Origin: a virus
Length of the DNA stretch: 24,152 bases
IMG/VR virus record: IMGVR_UViG_3300030116_000184
Location: 1-24,152 of that record
Reading direction: 5' to 3' (one strand)
Shown: positions 15,640 to 22,505 of the stretch, piece after piece
Numbering within the stretch: the first letter of the stretch is position 1
Layout of the letters: each line of letters begins with the position of its first letter
Notes under the pieces: model-generated
The model's database searches: none
Told to the model about the DNA's origin: nothing
The model's input: only the letters and a program-made list of their open reading frames with translations
Program-made: the position numbers and the translations under genes

Positions 15640-16041
15640 TTAGGTTTCTGATATGGTTATGTTTGTATCTGCAAATCTTAATGTATCATTTGCCGCTATA
15701 GTTTTTGAAGCAGTGAGCGCACCATAGTATATTAAGTTACCTTGACCATGATTAGAACTATCCCATATACCGAAATGTGTCACTGTTCCGAAACCACCAC
15801 TACTGTTAGCAGTAAATTCTACTGCACCATTACTAGTGGCAGAGCCATTAGATGCAGAATTAAAATTTATAGCTTGCCTAGAATATCCATTAGAGTTTGC
15901 TACCTCTGCTCCATTACCTGCGTCTGTAGGGTTAGCAGTATGCAAAGCAAGATATTTCTGTGTTACAAAAGTAGATTCGGTAGTTCCTAAGAAATGGTCT
16001 AATACTTTATTCTCTAAGTAATTAGATTTTGCATCTGACAT
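15640..16041 (-). CDS. Small conserved phage structural protein, fibre-type
   Basis: 133 residues. It begins with a helix (SNYLENKVLDHFLGTT), followed by a beta-rich body: YLALHTANPTDAGNGAEVAN, GYSRQAINF, GTVTHFGIWDSS, NLIYYGALTASKTIAANDTL, RFADTNITIS. The string '(Y/V)(L/V)ALHTA(N/D)PTDAG.G.EV...YSRQA..F' and 'G.(V/I)THFGI(W/Y)D' is one I recognise from a family widespread in tailed phages next to fibre genes. Its function is not well defined. The start has AGGAGA 6 nt upstream, inside CATAGGAGA, which is shared with the capsid and scaffold genes. It is the first gene after the terminator-like hairpin at 16061-16086, so it begins the fibre block. Confidence 0.85.
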   Translation of the reverse strand: MSDAKSNYLENKVLDHFLGTTESTFVTQKYLALHTANPTDAGNGAEVANSNGYSRQAINFNSASNGSATSNGAVEFTANSSGGFGTVTHFGIWDSSNHGQGNLIYYGALTASKTIAANDTLRFADTNITISET

Positions 16042-16060
16042 TCTTTTCTCCTATGTCGTT

Positions 16061-16086
16061 AAGAAAGGGGCAAGTTGCCCTGCCCC
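16061..16086 (-). terminator. Intrinsic-terminator-like hairpin after the capsid/decoration genes
   Basis: Read on the minus strand, GGGGCA (16086-16081), an 8-nt loop and TGCCCC (16072-16067) form a 6-bp GC-rich stem followed at once by TTTCTT. An alternative tight stem, GGGCA-ACT-TGCCC, uses the same bases. It begins 10 nt after the stop of the decoration gene. The T-run is interrupted by a C, so termination may be partial, which would let the fibre genes be read through at a lower level. Confidence 0.55.
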
Positions 16087-16095
16087 CTATTTAAG

Positions 16096-16620
16096 TTAAG
16101 CAAGAGTGTCTCTGTCAACTTCATCTGCTCCTAGTTCACCAAGACTATCAATGTTCATCAACACAGCAAAAATACGAATTTTTCCTGCAGTTGGTGCAGT
16201 TGATGTTGCTTGAAGTTCTAGGTCAATGGTATCTTCTGCCGTGCAAATAACAGGGTTAGCCGCTGTTGATGCAGGGGTTAGATATCCAATTCCAGAAGAT
16301 AAGTTTGTTGCATTGTCGTCAATGTCAACATTAGAAACATACCCAGATACATCTGTACCACCAATCTGACTTCCACTTCCAGTAAAGCCAAGGTTTACAG
16401 TATTTCCATCTGCCCCTGTTTGAACAGCTTCAACCATTTCAGCACCTGCTGTCAACACCATAGTATTGGCTGGTACAGAAATTGCTTCAACAATATCACC
16501 TGCTGAAAGGCTATTAATTGCAGAGTTGGAAAAATCCAGAGTAGTTTCAACCATGTAAGGCTGACGACCACGTGCGCCTACGCCACGTACAGAGGTTTTA
16601 AGAGTACTAACTGTAGCCAT
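16096..16620 (-). CDS. Probable capsid decoration or minor head protein
   Basis: 174 residues with no transmembrane segment or enzyme motif. The basic N-terminus (MATVSTLKTSVRGVGARGRQ) is followed by a beta-rich body (ETTLDFSNSAI, IVEAISVPANTMVLTAGAEM, NTVNLGFTGS, EDTIDLELQAT, GKIRIFAVLMNID). The clause 'GD(I/V)vea(I/V).vpantmVL.ag.ev..a' occurs in capsid-proximal proteins of marine phages. Its place 14 bases after the capsid gene, inside the same promoter-terminator bracket, is the classic position for a head decoration or stabilising protein made in large amounts. AAGGGGGGAT upstream is a strong ribosome site. A head fibre is an alternative. Confidence 0.8.
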   Translation of the reverse strand: MATVSTLKTSVRGVGARGRQPYMVETTLDFSNSAINSLSAGDIVEAISVPANTMVLTAGAEMVEAVQTGADGNTVNLGFTGSGSQIGGTDVSGYVSNVDIDDNATNLSSGIGYLTPASTAANPVICTAEDTIDLELQATSTAPTAGKIRIFAVLMNIDSLGELGADEVDRDTLA

Positions 16621-16634
16621 TTTTCAATCCCCCC

Positions 16635-17732
16635 TTACGCCAAGTTGTATGCGGCAGTTACGATTGCTTCAGGACGAAGTATCTTTCTACCGTATAAGTG
16701 CATACCACGAACAATGTCAGCAAAGCTGTCAGGGTCACGGTAAGTTTCAGTCTTATTAATCTGCTCTGCAGTAGCAATAGCAGAAGTATGACCAGCCACG
16801 ATTATGCCCATGTTACTAGCATTAGAACCACCTGTTGTCGCAGGACCTGTGCCTAGTGACGGTAGGTTGTTAGACTGATAGATTTGGAAACCGTGAAGGT
16901 TATTTAAAACAAGACCATTTTGAAGTCCAGAACCACCGAAGTCTGAATTTAGAAGACGTGAATCTTCGTCTTTCAAGATTTCAATAAATACTGGGTCAAG
17001 AACAAGCCAACGTCCTTGAGTGTCCACGTTTTGTTGGTCAAGTAAACGTGCCATACGTGCAATAACTTGCAATGGGAACGCATTACCTGTTGTACCACTC
17101 TTAGCCGCAGTTGCTCCACCAGCACGAGGCTCAAGACCAATTGACTGATTTGCAGTACCTGCAGTGCCATCGGCTTGTGTGAAGTCAGATGCGTCCAAAG
17201 ACATGGAAGCTAAAAGTTCTGCACCAACTAAGTTTGCACCACTAGATGCAGACGTGACAGCCTTTGAACCATTAACAGTTGTGTTAACAGTATTAGCTGT
17301 ACCGTGAATTGCAGACTGTTTAAAACCTGACAAGTAACCAAGAACCTCTTGGTCAAACTGGTCAGCCAAACGATATGCCGCACGGTCTGATGCGAGTTGT
17401 TGGAAGTTCACATGTGAATGTGCTTCTTCAATATCATCGACCTTAAACGCAAAATAGTTTGCTTTATCAATGGTCAATGAAAAGTCCTCATCGTCAAGGT
17501 CTTGTGGTGTTATCGTTGTACCACGAGCGTATTCCTTAACGGAGATTTCGGGTTCTTTGATAATCTTAACAGAATCACCCATTTGTGCAATCTCTCCGAA
17601 GTAATCAGAGTTAGTGATTGCTTCAGCAACGGCAGACTTGCGGAAGGCAAGTTGTACCTGTTTGCTGTAAATAATAGGGCTAAAATTGCCGTTAGGAAGA
17701 TTACCATACCCTGCAGCAGTAGTAAATGCCAT
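16635..17732 (-). CDS. Major capsid protein (HK97-fold, P22-coat-like)
   Basis: 365 residues beginning MAFTTAAGYGNLPNGNFSPI. The order 'FSPIIYSKQVQLAFRKSAVAEAITN' followed by 'GDSVKIIKEPEISVKEYARG', 'LTIDKANYFAFKVDDIEEAH' and then helical 'ASDRAAYRLADQFDQEVLGYL' (residues about 18-145) is typical of the P22-like/HK97-fold coat family: an N-arm, then a beta strand with GD-V-I-P, then an LTID-x-x-YF-F-VDD segment. The later part (RWLVLDPVFIEILKDEDSRL, LHGFQIYQSNNLP) matches the A-domain region, and the C-terminus is KILRPEAIVTAAYNLA. It directly follows the scaffold gene, has its own promoter and long leader, and has AGGAG 7 nt before the ATG, all consistent with the most abundant virion protein. 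No protease gene is seen, so cleavage is not implied. Confidence 0.9.
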   Translation of the reverse strand: MAFTTAAGYGNLPNGNFSPIIYSKQVQLAFRKSAVAEAITNSDYFGEIAQMGDSVKIIKEPEISVKEYARGTTITPQDLDDEDFSLTIDKANYFAFKVDDIEEAHSHVNFQQLASDRAAYRLADQFDQEVLGYLSGFKQSAIHGTANTVNTTVNGSKAVTSASSGANLVGAELLASMSLDASDFTQADGTAGTANQSIGLEPRAGGATAAKSGTTGNAFPLQVIARMARLLDQQNVDTQGRWLVLDPVFIEILKDEDSRLLNSDFGGSGLQNGLVLNNLHGFQIYQSNNLPSLGTGPATTGGSNASNMGIIVAGHTSAIATAEQINKTETYRDPDSFADIVRGMHLYGRKILRPEAIVTAAYNLA

Positions 17733-17734
17733 GA

Positions 17735-17747
17735 TATGTCTCCTATG
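17735..17747 (-). promoter_or_regulatory. Shared 13-nt ribosome-binding element (capsid gene copy)
   Basis: On the minus strand CATAGGAGACATA, with AGGAG 7 nt before the capsid ATG. The same 13 bases with the same spacing occur before the scaffold gene (18814-18826), and the first nine (CATAGGAGA) occur before the gene starting at 16041. This is more than a Shine-Dalgarno core would need. Confidence 0.7.
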
Positions 17748-17797
17748 TTATTAGCATTGTTACAGATACAAACTCACAAAATTTAGAGGCTGATTAG

Positions 17798-17846
17798 GTT
17801 AGGTGTGACTGTACGGGTCAGGCTAACTGCTTCAGGTAATCCGAAG
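17798..17846 (-). promoter_or_regulatory. Two hairpins in the capsid mRNA leader
   Basis: Within the predicted roughly 170-nt leader are two adjacent stem-loops. One (17830-17846) pairs CTTC and GG with CC and GAAG around an ATTA loop, with one bulged base. The other (17798-17827) has an outer GTTAG/CTAAC stem, a small internal loop and an inner TGAC/GTCA stem with a 7-nt loop. They could protect the abundant capsid mRNA from decay or bind a regulator. No known riboswitch class is recognised. The rest of 17733-17941 is AT-rich sequence without an open frame. Confidence 0.4.
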
Positions 17847-17899
17847 ATTTGTTCGTTTGCTGATTAATTGTGCAAGTAGTTAGCTAGACAACTTACACT

Positions 17900-17938
17900 G
17901 TTGACTATAGTTATATTCATAAATATCTATTTGTCAAC
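17900..17938. repeat. Inverted repeat spanning the capsid promoter (possible operator)
   Basis: On the minus strand GTTGACAAATAG (17938-17927) is matched in inverted form by CTATAGTCAAC (17910-17900). The arms are GTTGAC-AAATAG and GTTGAC-TATAG, and they enclose the core promoter. One arm covers the -35, the other runs from the edge of the -10 through the predicted start. A dimeric regulator could bind here. The second arm is not required by the promoter consensus. Confidence 0.4.
17910..17937 (-). promoter_or_regulatory. Sigma70-type promoter for the capsid/decoration unit
   Basis: Read on the minus strand, -35 TTGACA lies at 17937-17932, followed by a 16-nt spacer and -10 TATAAC at 17915-17910. 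It begins a few bases after the scaffold stop, in the largest non-coding gap of the window. Its core matches the promoter at 6464-6491. The predicted start near 17903 gives a leader of about 170 nt before the capsid ATG. It implies use of host RNA polymerase for late genes. Confidence 0.72.
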
Positions 17939-17941
17939 TGA

Positions 17942-18811
17942 TTATCTGGCAGAACCAGATATATCATATATGAATTTGCCAGAACGGATTGCTTCCATTA
18001 TTTCATCTGACTTCTTTTCATATTCTTGTGCCGACATTCTTTGAACCTCGGATTCTTTTAAATAAGAACTAGCCTCGTTTTCTTGTGGCTTTGTCCTCGT
18101 ATTTTTCGTATTAACCGCTTCAGCAACACTTTTATCATTTTTGCTCTTTTTTTCCTTGCCAATATTTCTATCTGATTTGTATAAATCAATTGCTCGTGCC
18201 GCTGACCTTGCGTCATTATCATTCTCGTATAGTGCCTCCTGCACCCATTTAGGTTGTTCTTCTGCCCATTCGTGAAAATCATCACTGTCTCTAATCTCAC
18301 CAAAGTCAGGATGTAATCTCATCAATTCGGCTTCTGCTTTTTCTTTTGTAGCAGAAAGTTGCATTTCATCAATTGCTTTTACTCTTTCTTCTAATTCTAA
18401 AGATTGCTCTTTAGCTTTTTTCATAGCAATTGTTTCTACTATTTGTGCTACATCTGGATAATCTGCCGCCCATTTTTCTATGTCTTCATCAGATTTAGGC
18501 AACTTAATTTCTTTTTTCGTAGCCTCTGACAACTGACGCTTTAAAGTTTCTAATTCCTTTTTAAATTCTTCTGCCTGTTTTTGCTGATGTCTACGTAAAT
18601 CAGAATATCTTTTCTTAAAAGTTTTTTCTTCTGCACTAGTAGGTTCAGGCTCTTCAGGTTTAGTTTCTTCTACTTCACCCTTTTGTTCTTTAATTAATTG
18701 TTCTAACTCTTCCTCATCCTTTTTTATTTTTTCTTCTCTTGAATAAGGCTTAGTTACAAATGCTTTCTTTTCTTGTGGCTTCATTTCTTCTGCCATGATT
18801 GTATCTGACAT
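17942..18811 (-). CDS. Capsid scaffolding protein
   Basis: 289 residues, highly charged and predicted helical. An acidic N-terminal third (KPQEKKAFVTKPYSREEKIK, then Glu-rich to about 60) is followed by coiled coil at about 64-100 (KTFKKRYSDLRRHQQKQAEE and on). A second helical part at about 125-165 leads to a conserved-looking segment 'LHPDFGEIRDSDDFHEWAEE', then 'WVQEALYENDNDARSAARAI' at about 189-208, and a basic Lys/Asn-rich tail. Position directly before the capsid gene, length and coiled-coil character are those of an assembly scaffold that binds coat protein inside the procapsid. ATG at 18811 has AGGAG 7 nt upstream; a second ATG five codons in is less well spaced. Confidence 0.85.
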   Translation of the reverse strand: MSDTIMAEEMKPQEKKAFVTKPYSREEKIKKDEEELEQLIKEQKGEVEETKPEEPEPTSAEEKTFKKRYSDLRRHQQKQAEEFKKELETLKRQLSEATKKEIKLPKSDEDIEKWAADYPDVAQIVETIAMKKAKEQSLELEERVKAIDEMQLSATKEKAEAELMRLHPDFGEIRDSDDFHEWAEEQPKWVQEALYENDNDARSAARAIDLYKSDRNIGKEKKSKNDKSVAEAVNTKNTRTKPQENEASSYLKESEVQRMSAQEYEKKSDEIMEAIRSGKFIYDISGSAR

Positions 18812-18882
18812 ATTATGTCTCCTATGCTGGGGCTAACCGTAGCCACTGTCGGGTGGGGAGTTAGGTAGCCAGTTAATGTGGA
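18812..18882 (-). promoter_or_regulatory. Scaffold mRNA leader with competing stems
   Basis: The 71-nt gap carries a GGCTA-CGGT-TAGCC hairpin (18844-18831). A second GGCTA (18870-18866) could pair with the same TAGCC instead, so two folds exclude each other. The ribosome element CATAGGAGACATA (18826-18814) follows. No -35/-10 pair is seen in the gap, so transcription should come from upstream, possibly the promoter at 19894-19922. Confidence 0.4.
18814..18826 (-). promoter_or_regulatory. Shared 13-nt ribosome-binding element (scaffold copy)
   Basis: CATAGGAGACATA on the minus strand, AGGAG 7 nt before the ATG at 18811. It is identical in sequence and spacing to the capsid copy at 17735-17747. 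This selects ATG 18811 over the in-frame ATG at 18796. Confidence 0.7.
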
Positions 18883-20238
18883 TTATTTTTTAGAGGCTAA
18901 TCCACCTTGCCTCATCTTTTTGGGTTTTGGTTTTGTTTTAGTTAACAAACCGCCCTTTTTAATACCGCCTTCATAAGCTGTCATTTGTTTAGTTTCTTTT
19001 TCTAACTCTTTAATTCTTCTATCTCTATCTTTTTTATCCTGCTTTTTTTCTCTTGCCTTTGCAACTTCTTGTGCTGTTTTTGCACTTCTCTGTGCATCAA
19101 AGGGTTTTTTAGCAGCCTTTTTTTGACCAGCTAAAGATGTTTGTCTTGCTATCTGTCTGTCAATCATAGCTTTATCTAATCTATCTCTACCTATTCTTTC
19201 TTGCTCTATCATTTTTTGTACAAACTTTTCATTAATTCCACCCGGTTTTATTTTTAACTCAGGTTTATCTTCTGGACTTAATGCGTACTTAGCACTCTCA
19301 AAACCAAAAAATGCTTGTTCACCTGTAAGTGGGTCTAGGTATTCACCATTGTCACCTATAATATAACCTGTTGCTGTTCTAGTTCCCGGCTCTAATTTAC
19401 CTAATGCAGTTGAAACAGAAAATGGGTCAACAGGTTTAGTAAAAGGAAATAACTCCTGAGTCATTTTAAGTCTATCATTATCTAAATCCATTTTTTGTCT
19501 AGCCGCTTTATCTTTTCTCCCTTCACTAGTTTTATCTTCTCTAACTTGTGTCTGACCAATTGTAGGTACAACAGTTACTTTATCTTTATCAGGTGCAGTA
19601 TATTCACTAGCTAATATAAAACCTTCTGGTAATTGTGTTACACCGGGAATATACGTTATATTTCTACGTTCTCCTGTTTCTGGATTAATTATTTCTACTA
19701 AACGTGGAGCTTGAGATGTAGTCAAAACGTCTTGAAAAGTTAAATTAGAGTAGTCAGGTTGTGTTGGAGTAGTTGTTTGTTGTGGTCTAACATATTCAAC
19801 AGATGGTGTTACAGACTGCGGTGCTGTAGCAGGTTGTGGTGTTGTAACTGCAGATGGTACAAAACTTTGTTGTGGTGGAACATAACCACCTACATTATAC
19901 TCCATATCATCTTCCATGTCAAGGTCTGATAATTCAAAAGGTATATCATCTGGTATAACAGCTTCATCACCATTACCCATTTGACCCATCTTATCCATCA
20001 TAGACAAACCCATCTTAGCTTCTTGTCTCATCTGCATAAGTTTTTCAAGACCTATATATCGAACTACATCAGCAGGAAATACAAACTCACCTTCACTTAA
20101 CTGTGCTGGTATATCATCACGAACTTCTTCTTGTGTAGAACCTACTGGCACATCATTACCTGATACAGGGTCTATTGTACCACCTTCATCTTTTAAACCG
20201 CCATCATCAAATAGTTCCATCTGTTTTTTCAGTGCCAT
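18883..20238 (-). CDS. 451-aa conserved head-region protein of unknown function with GGL tail repeats
   Basis: Residues 1-75 (MELFDDGGLKDEGGTIDPVS, DDIPAQLSEGEFVFPADVVR, YIGLEKLMQMRQEAK) form a well-structured module I recognise from uncultured marine phages next to portal and scaffold genes. Its function is not established. Residues about 80-115 are acidic. About 120-175 is Pro/Thr/Gln-rich linker. About 180-345 is mixed. From about 350 to 430 it is strongly basic and helical (Lys/Arg/Gln-rich). The end carries two GGL motifs (KKGGLLTKTK and RQGGLASKK). The basic tail could contact DNA or coat protein. It overlaps the small upstream gene by 32 nt. ATG 20238 is preceded by AGGGA; the ATG six codons later is an alternative. 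Scaffold helper, minor head protein and internal virion protein are all possible. Confidence 0.8.
   Translation of the reverse strand: MALKKQMELFDDGGLKDEGGTIDPVSGNDVPVGSTQEEVRDDIPAQLSEGEFVFPADVVRYIGLEKLMQMRQEAKMGLSMMDKMGQMGNGDEAVIPDDIPFELSDLDMEDDMEYNVGGYVPPQQSFVPSAVTTPQPATAPQSVTPSVEYVRPQQTTTPTQPDYSNLTFQDVLTTSQAPRLVEIINPETGERRNITYIPGVTQLPEGFILASEYTAPDKDKVTVVPTIGQTQVREDKTSEGRKDKAARQKMDLDNDRLKMTQELFPFTKPVDPFSVSTALGKLEPGTRTATGYIIGDNGEYLDPLTGEQAFFGFESAKYALSPEDKPELKIKPGGINEKFVQKMIEQERIGRDRLDKAMIDRQIARQTSLAGQKKAAKKPFDAQRSAKTAQEVAKAREKKQDKKDRDRRIKELEKETKQMTAYEGGIKKGGLLTKTKPKPKKMRQGGLASKK
19894..19922 (-). promoter_or_regulatory. Exact-consensus sigma70 promoter inside the 451-aa gene
   Basis: On the minus strand TTGACA (19922-19917), 17 nt, TATAAT (19899-19894): both hexamers and the spacer are ideal. 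It lies in the codons for the acidic stretch DLDMEDDMEYN. Transcripts would begin near 19887 and run through the rest of this gene into scaffold and capsid. Coding sequence could produce it by accident, but a full match at optimal spacing is rare. Confidence 0.55.
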
Positions 20239-20440
20239 TTACTTCATCCCTAAGATATTTAAGTTTTCTTAATGCTGATATTGCGCCTTGTTGTCTGTGT
20301 ACTAAAACTGTGTCAGAAGTTTGTTCTAATACATTTTGATGTACTTCTATAGTAGCATCTATATAATTACTGAACGCTTCCCACTGGTTGTTGTTGTTGA
20401 CCAACGGCTTGAGCTTGCTGAGTATTTGCCCCTTGTTCAT
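20207..20440 (-). CDS. Small conserved protein nested between portal and the 451-aa gene
   Basis: 77 residues starting MNKGQILSKLKPLVNNNNQW. The frame extends upstream to a GTG at 20485, but that lies deep inside the portal gene, and ATG 20440 with AAGGA about 10 nt upstream is preferred. The pattern W-E-x-F-x-x-Y-I-D-x-x-I-E-V-H, then L-E, then R-QQGAISALRKLKYLRDEVNG is all-helical. Short proteins with 'W..F..Y(L/I)...I......LE......R.QG.I..LR.L..LRD.V' lie after portal genes in many podovirus-like phages, with no known function. It overlaps the portal 3' end by 74 nt and the next gene by 32 nt, in different frames, so it is easily missed. Confidence 0.75.
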   Translation of the reverse strand: MNKGQILSKLKPLVNNNNQWEAFSNYIDATIEVHQNVLEQTSDTVLVHRQQGAISALRKLKYLRDEVNGTEKTDGTI

Positions 20441-22505
20441 TTCCTGTAAATCCTTGTTCTCCCGGCACTGGTGCTTGTCCAACACCTATGTTACCGCCAC
20501 CTGCTCCACTGGTATCCATTGCATCTGCTCCTGCAGGTGCGCCCTGTGGTTCTTGTGGTTGTTCTTGTTGAAAGCCTTTCATCAACTCTGCTTGAATAGC
20601 GGCTTCATTCATATTGTTGGTAACTTTGTCGGGGTCTAACTCCATAGACTTTGCAATCTCACGAATAATATATTGGAACTTAGCAAACGGTGCAAGAGAT
20701 GGATTACTTGCAACCTGCAAGAATTGCATAAGTCTTTGACTACGTACTTCATTAGCCATGAGACTTTCTGTACCTCTAGCTCGTACTTCTAAGTCTCCTT
20801 TAATTTCTGGGTCAAAATCAAACTGCATATTAAATCTAAACAACCCTTCTCCTAAAGGTCGTAATAGATAGTCATCTACATTCTTAATAACAGTCTTAGT
20901 GCTTCCTTGAGCCGCACCCATAAGCATAGAAATACCAGAAGCAGTTCTACCTACACCTTGCACTCCTGTTTGACCATGAGCAAATGAAGGGAAGCCTGTG
21001 CTTTCATCTGCGAGTACACGTGCTTTATCAAACAGCATCATGTTCTCACTAGACACATTCGGGAACTTTGTACCAAATATCGCTTGTCCCGGTGCGCCAC
21101 CTTGTCTGCGAAACACCTTGCCCGGATATAGGGATAAGTCTTGACCCGGCACTAGGTTGGTTTCATCTACCTCTACAATTAAATTACCAGACAATACTGC
21201 ATTATCAACAGCCATACGCATAAAGCCATTCATCAACGTCTGTGTATCATCCATGTTTTCAGCAATACCTACACCAAAGAATGAGTATGGGTTTAACTCA
21301 TAGGGTGCGGCATGATATGGTATTTTTGCAGGTTTAAATGGATTAAGAACCATTCGTATTAGTTTACCATTACATACCCATACGTTTGCCTGTAATTCAT
21401 CAAAAGTTTTTAGTTCATCTGGAATATTAATCTCTGCTTCTTCAAGCATTTCTGTATCTACCATACCCCAGTATTCTAATACATCAAAGCGTTCTACTCC
21501 GTGTTCTGGTGCATAATCAGATAAGTCATCTTCCCAATATTCTTTAGTATAGTTTTCTCCTAGCTGTATGACTTCATCTATAACTGTGTCTCTGAACATC
21601 GGTCTTTTCTTGAGATTCCGAAGTTGCGACCTTGACATTTTATGTCGTTCAATGACGTACTGTGCTTCATCCATATTATTGGCATCAGGGTCAGGGTAAA
21701 AATTCCAGACAGAAACGTGTGAAACTTGAGGCATTGTTTTAAACTGTGGGTCATATTCACCATCCTCTCCCCAATTAGGATATTCTTTATCTACAGCAAA
21801 AGGTCCTTTCATTACACCAGTGCCAAATAAAGCCATCTCAAATGCTGTGCTACGTAAATGTTTACTAGCACTTGATTCTTCTAGCTGGTCGTGTATTTTC
21901 TTCTGCATCTTCTTTGCGGCTATCATAGCTGGGCTAAAGGTAACAGAGGTAGGTGTAGCACCTGCTCCTTCTTTAAGCCCCTCTATACCCTCTAATTTCT
22001 CCGTTAAAGGACCTAGCATTTCTTGAAGAGACTTTTCTGTAGCACCTGCAGGTAAATCATTACCATCTCCTGCAAAGCCATATGGACTACTCAGGGCAGT
22101 ATCACCACGCAACTGCTCTGGTTCTTTTGGGTCGAAGTGTACGTCTGCGACAACTCCTTCTGGTAACTCAGTAGGTTCAACAGAAACAGGAAACCGATTA
22201 TTAGCAAAGAGTACATCGACAATTTGCCCATAAGCCGCAAGAGTTTTTGTTTTTGTAACTTTAATAAAGACACGTGACTTCTCCGATTCAGTAAACTGAA
22301 CATCTGGTCCGTATAGTCCTCTATAGTTTCTATAGGCTTTTAACCAGCGTTGTTCATCTTGATAACGATAGTCTTCTGCTCTTTTAAATCTTTCGTGGAT
22401 AAATGGTATTATGGAAGACACATCAGCATCTTCAGTTGTGCTATCATCTACATCCTCTAAAGATATAGAATCTGCTTCAATCATTACATTTTCATCTTCA
22501 GCCAT
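20367..22505 (-). CDS. Portal protein (P22-like, podovirus type)
   Basis: 712 residues, in the range of large podovirus portals. The acidic N-terminus (1-35) is followed by helical FIHERFKRAEDYRYQDEQRW and KAYRNYRGLYG, the usual start of a portal clip/wing region. 'SRVFIKVTKTKTLAAYGQIV' and 'FANNRFPVSVEPTELP' follow. The middle carries 'FEMALFGTGVMKGPF' and 'VSVWNFYPDPDANNMDEAQY' (a recurring portal phrase), with 'IPYHAAPYELNPYSFFGVGI' and 'GRTASGISMLMGAAQ' later. The C-terminal 70 residues are Gln/Pro/Gly-rich and disordered. It forms the dodecameric DNA channel at one capsid vertex, where the terminase docks and the adaptor binds. It follows the terminase gene by 10 nt with AAGGAT overlapping the stop. 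Assigned from these phrases plus position. Confidence 0.9.
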   Translation of the reverse strand: MAEDENVMIEADSISLEDVDDSTTEDADVSSIIPFIHERFKRAEDYRYQDEQRWLKAYRNYRGLYGPDVQFTESEKSRVFIKVTKTKTLAAYGQIVDVLFANNRFPVSVEPTELPEGVVADVHFDPKEPEQLRGDTALSSPYGFAGDGNDLPAGATEKSLQEMLGPLTEKLEGIEGLKEGAGATPTSVTFSPAMIAAKKMQKKIHDQLEESSASKHLRSTAFEMALFGTGVMKGPFAVDKEYPNWGEDGEYDPQFKTMPQVSHVSVWNFYPDPDANNMDEAQYVIERHKMSRSQLRNLKKRPMFRDTVIDEVIQLGENYTKEYWEDDLSDYAPEHGVERFDVLEYWGMVDTEMLEEAEINIPDELKTFDELQANVWVCNGKLIRMVLNPFKPAKIPYHAAPYELNPYSFFGVGIAENMDDTQTLMNGFMRMAVDNAVLSGNLIVEVDETNLVPGQDLSLYPGKVFRRQGGAPGQAIFGTKFPNVSSENMMLFDKARVLADESTGFPSFAHGQTGVQGVGRTASGISMLMGAAQGSTKTVIKNVDDYLLRPLGEGLFRFNMQFDFDPEIKGDLEVRARGTESLMANEVRSQRLMQFLQVASNPSLAPFAKFQYIIREIAKSMELDPDKVTNNMNEAAIQAELMKGFQQEQPQEPQGAPAGADAMDTSGAGGGNIGVGQAPVPGEQGFTGNEQGANTQQAQAVGQQQQPVGSVQ

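Noticed and set aside
16091-16118. TTGACA near the end of the decoration gene with AT-rich sequence downstream
   Set aside because: The only -10-like hexamer (TTAAAT, spacer 18) is poor, and transcription would run straight into the terminator-like hairpin at 16086.
17901-17928. Plus-strand TTGACT in the capsid leader as a divergent promoter
   Set aside because: It is simply the other arm of the inverted repeat. No convincing -10 or plus-strand gene follows.
20207-20485. GTG start at 20485 for the small gene after the portal
   Set aside because: It would need a 119-nt overlap with the portal gene. ATG 20440 has a suitable upstream AAGGA, and the conserved-looking part of the protein begins there.
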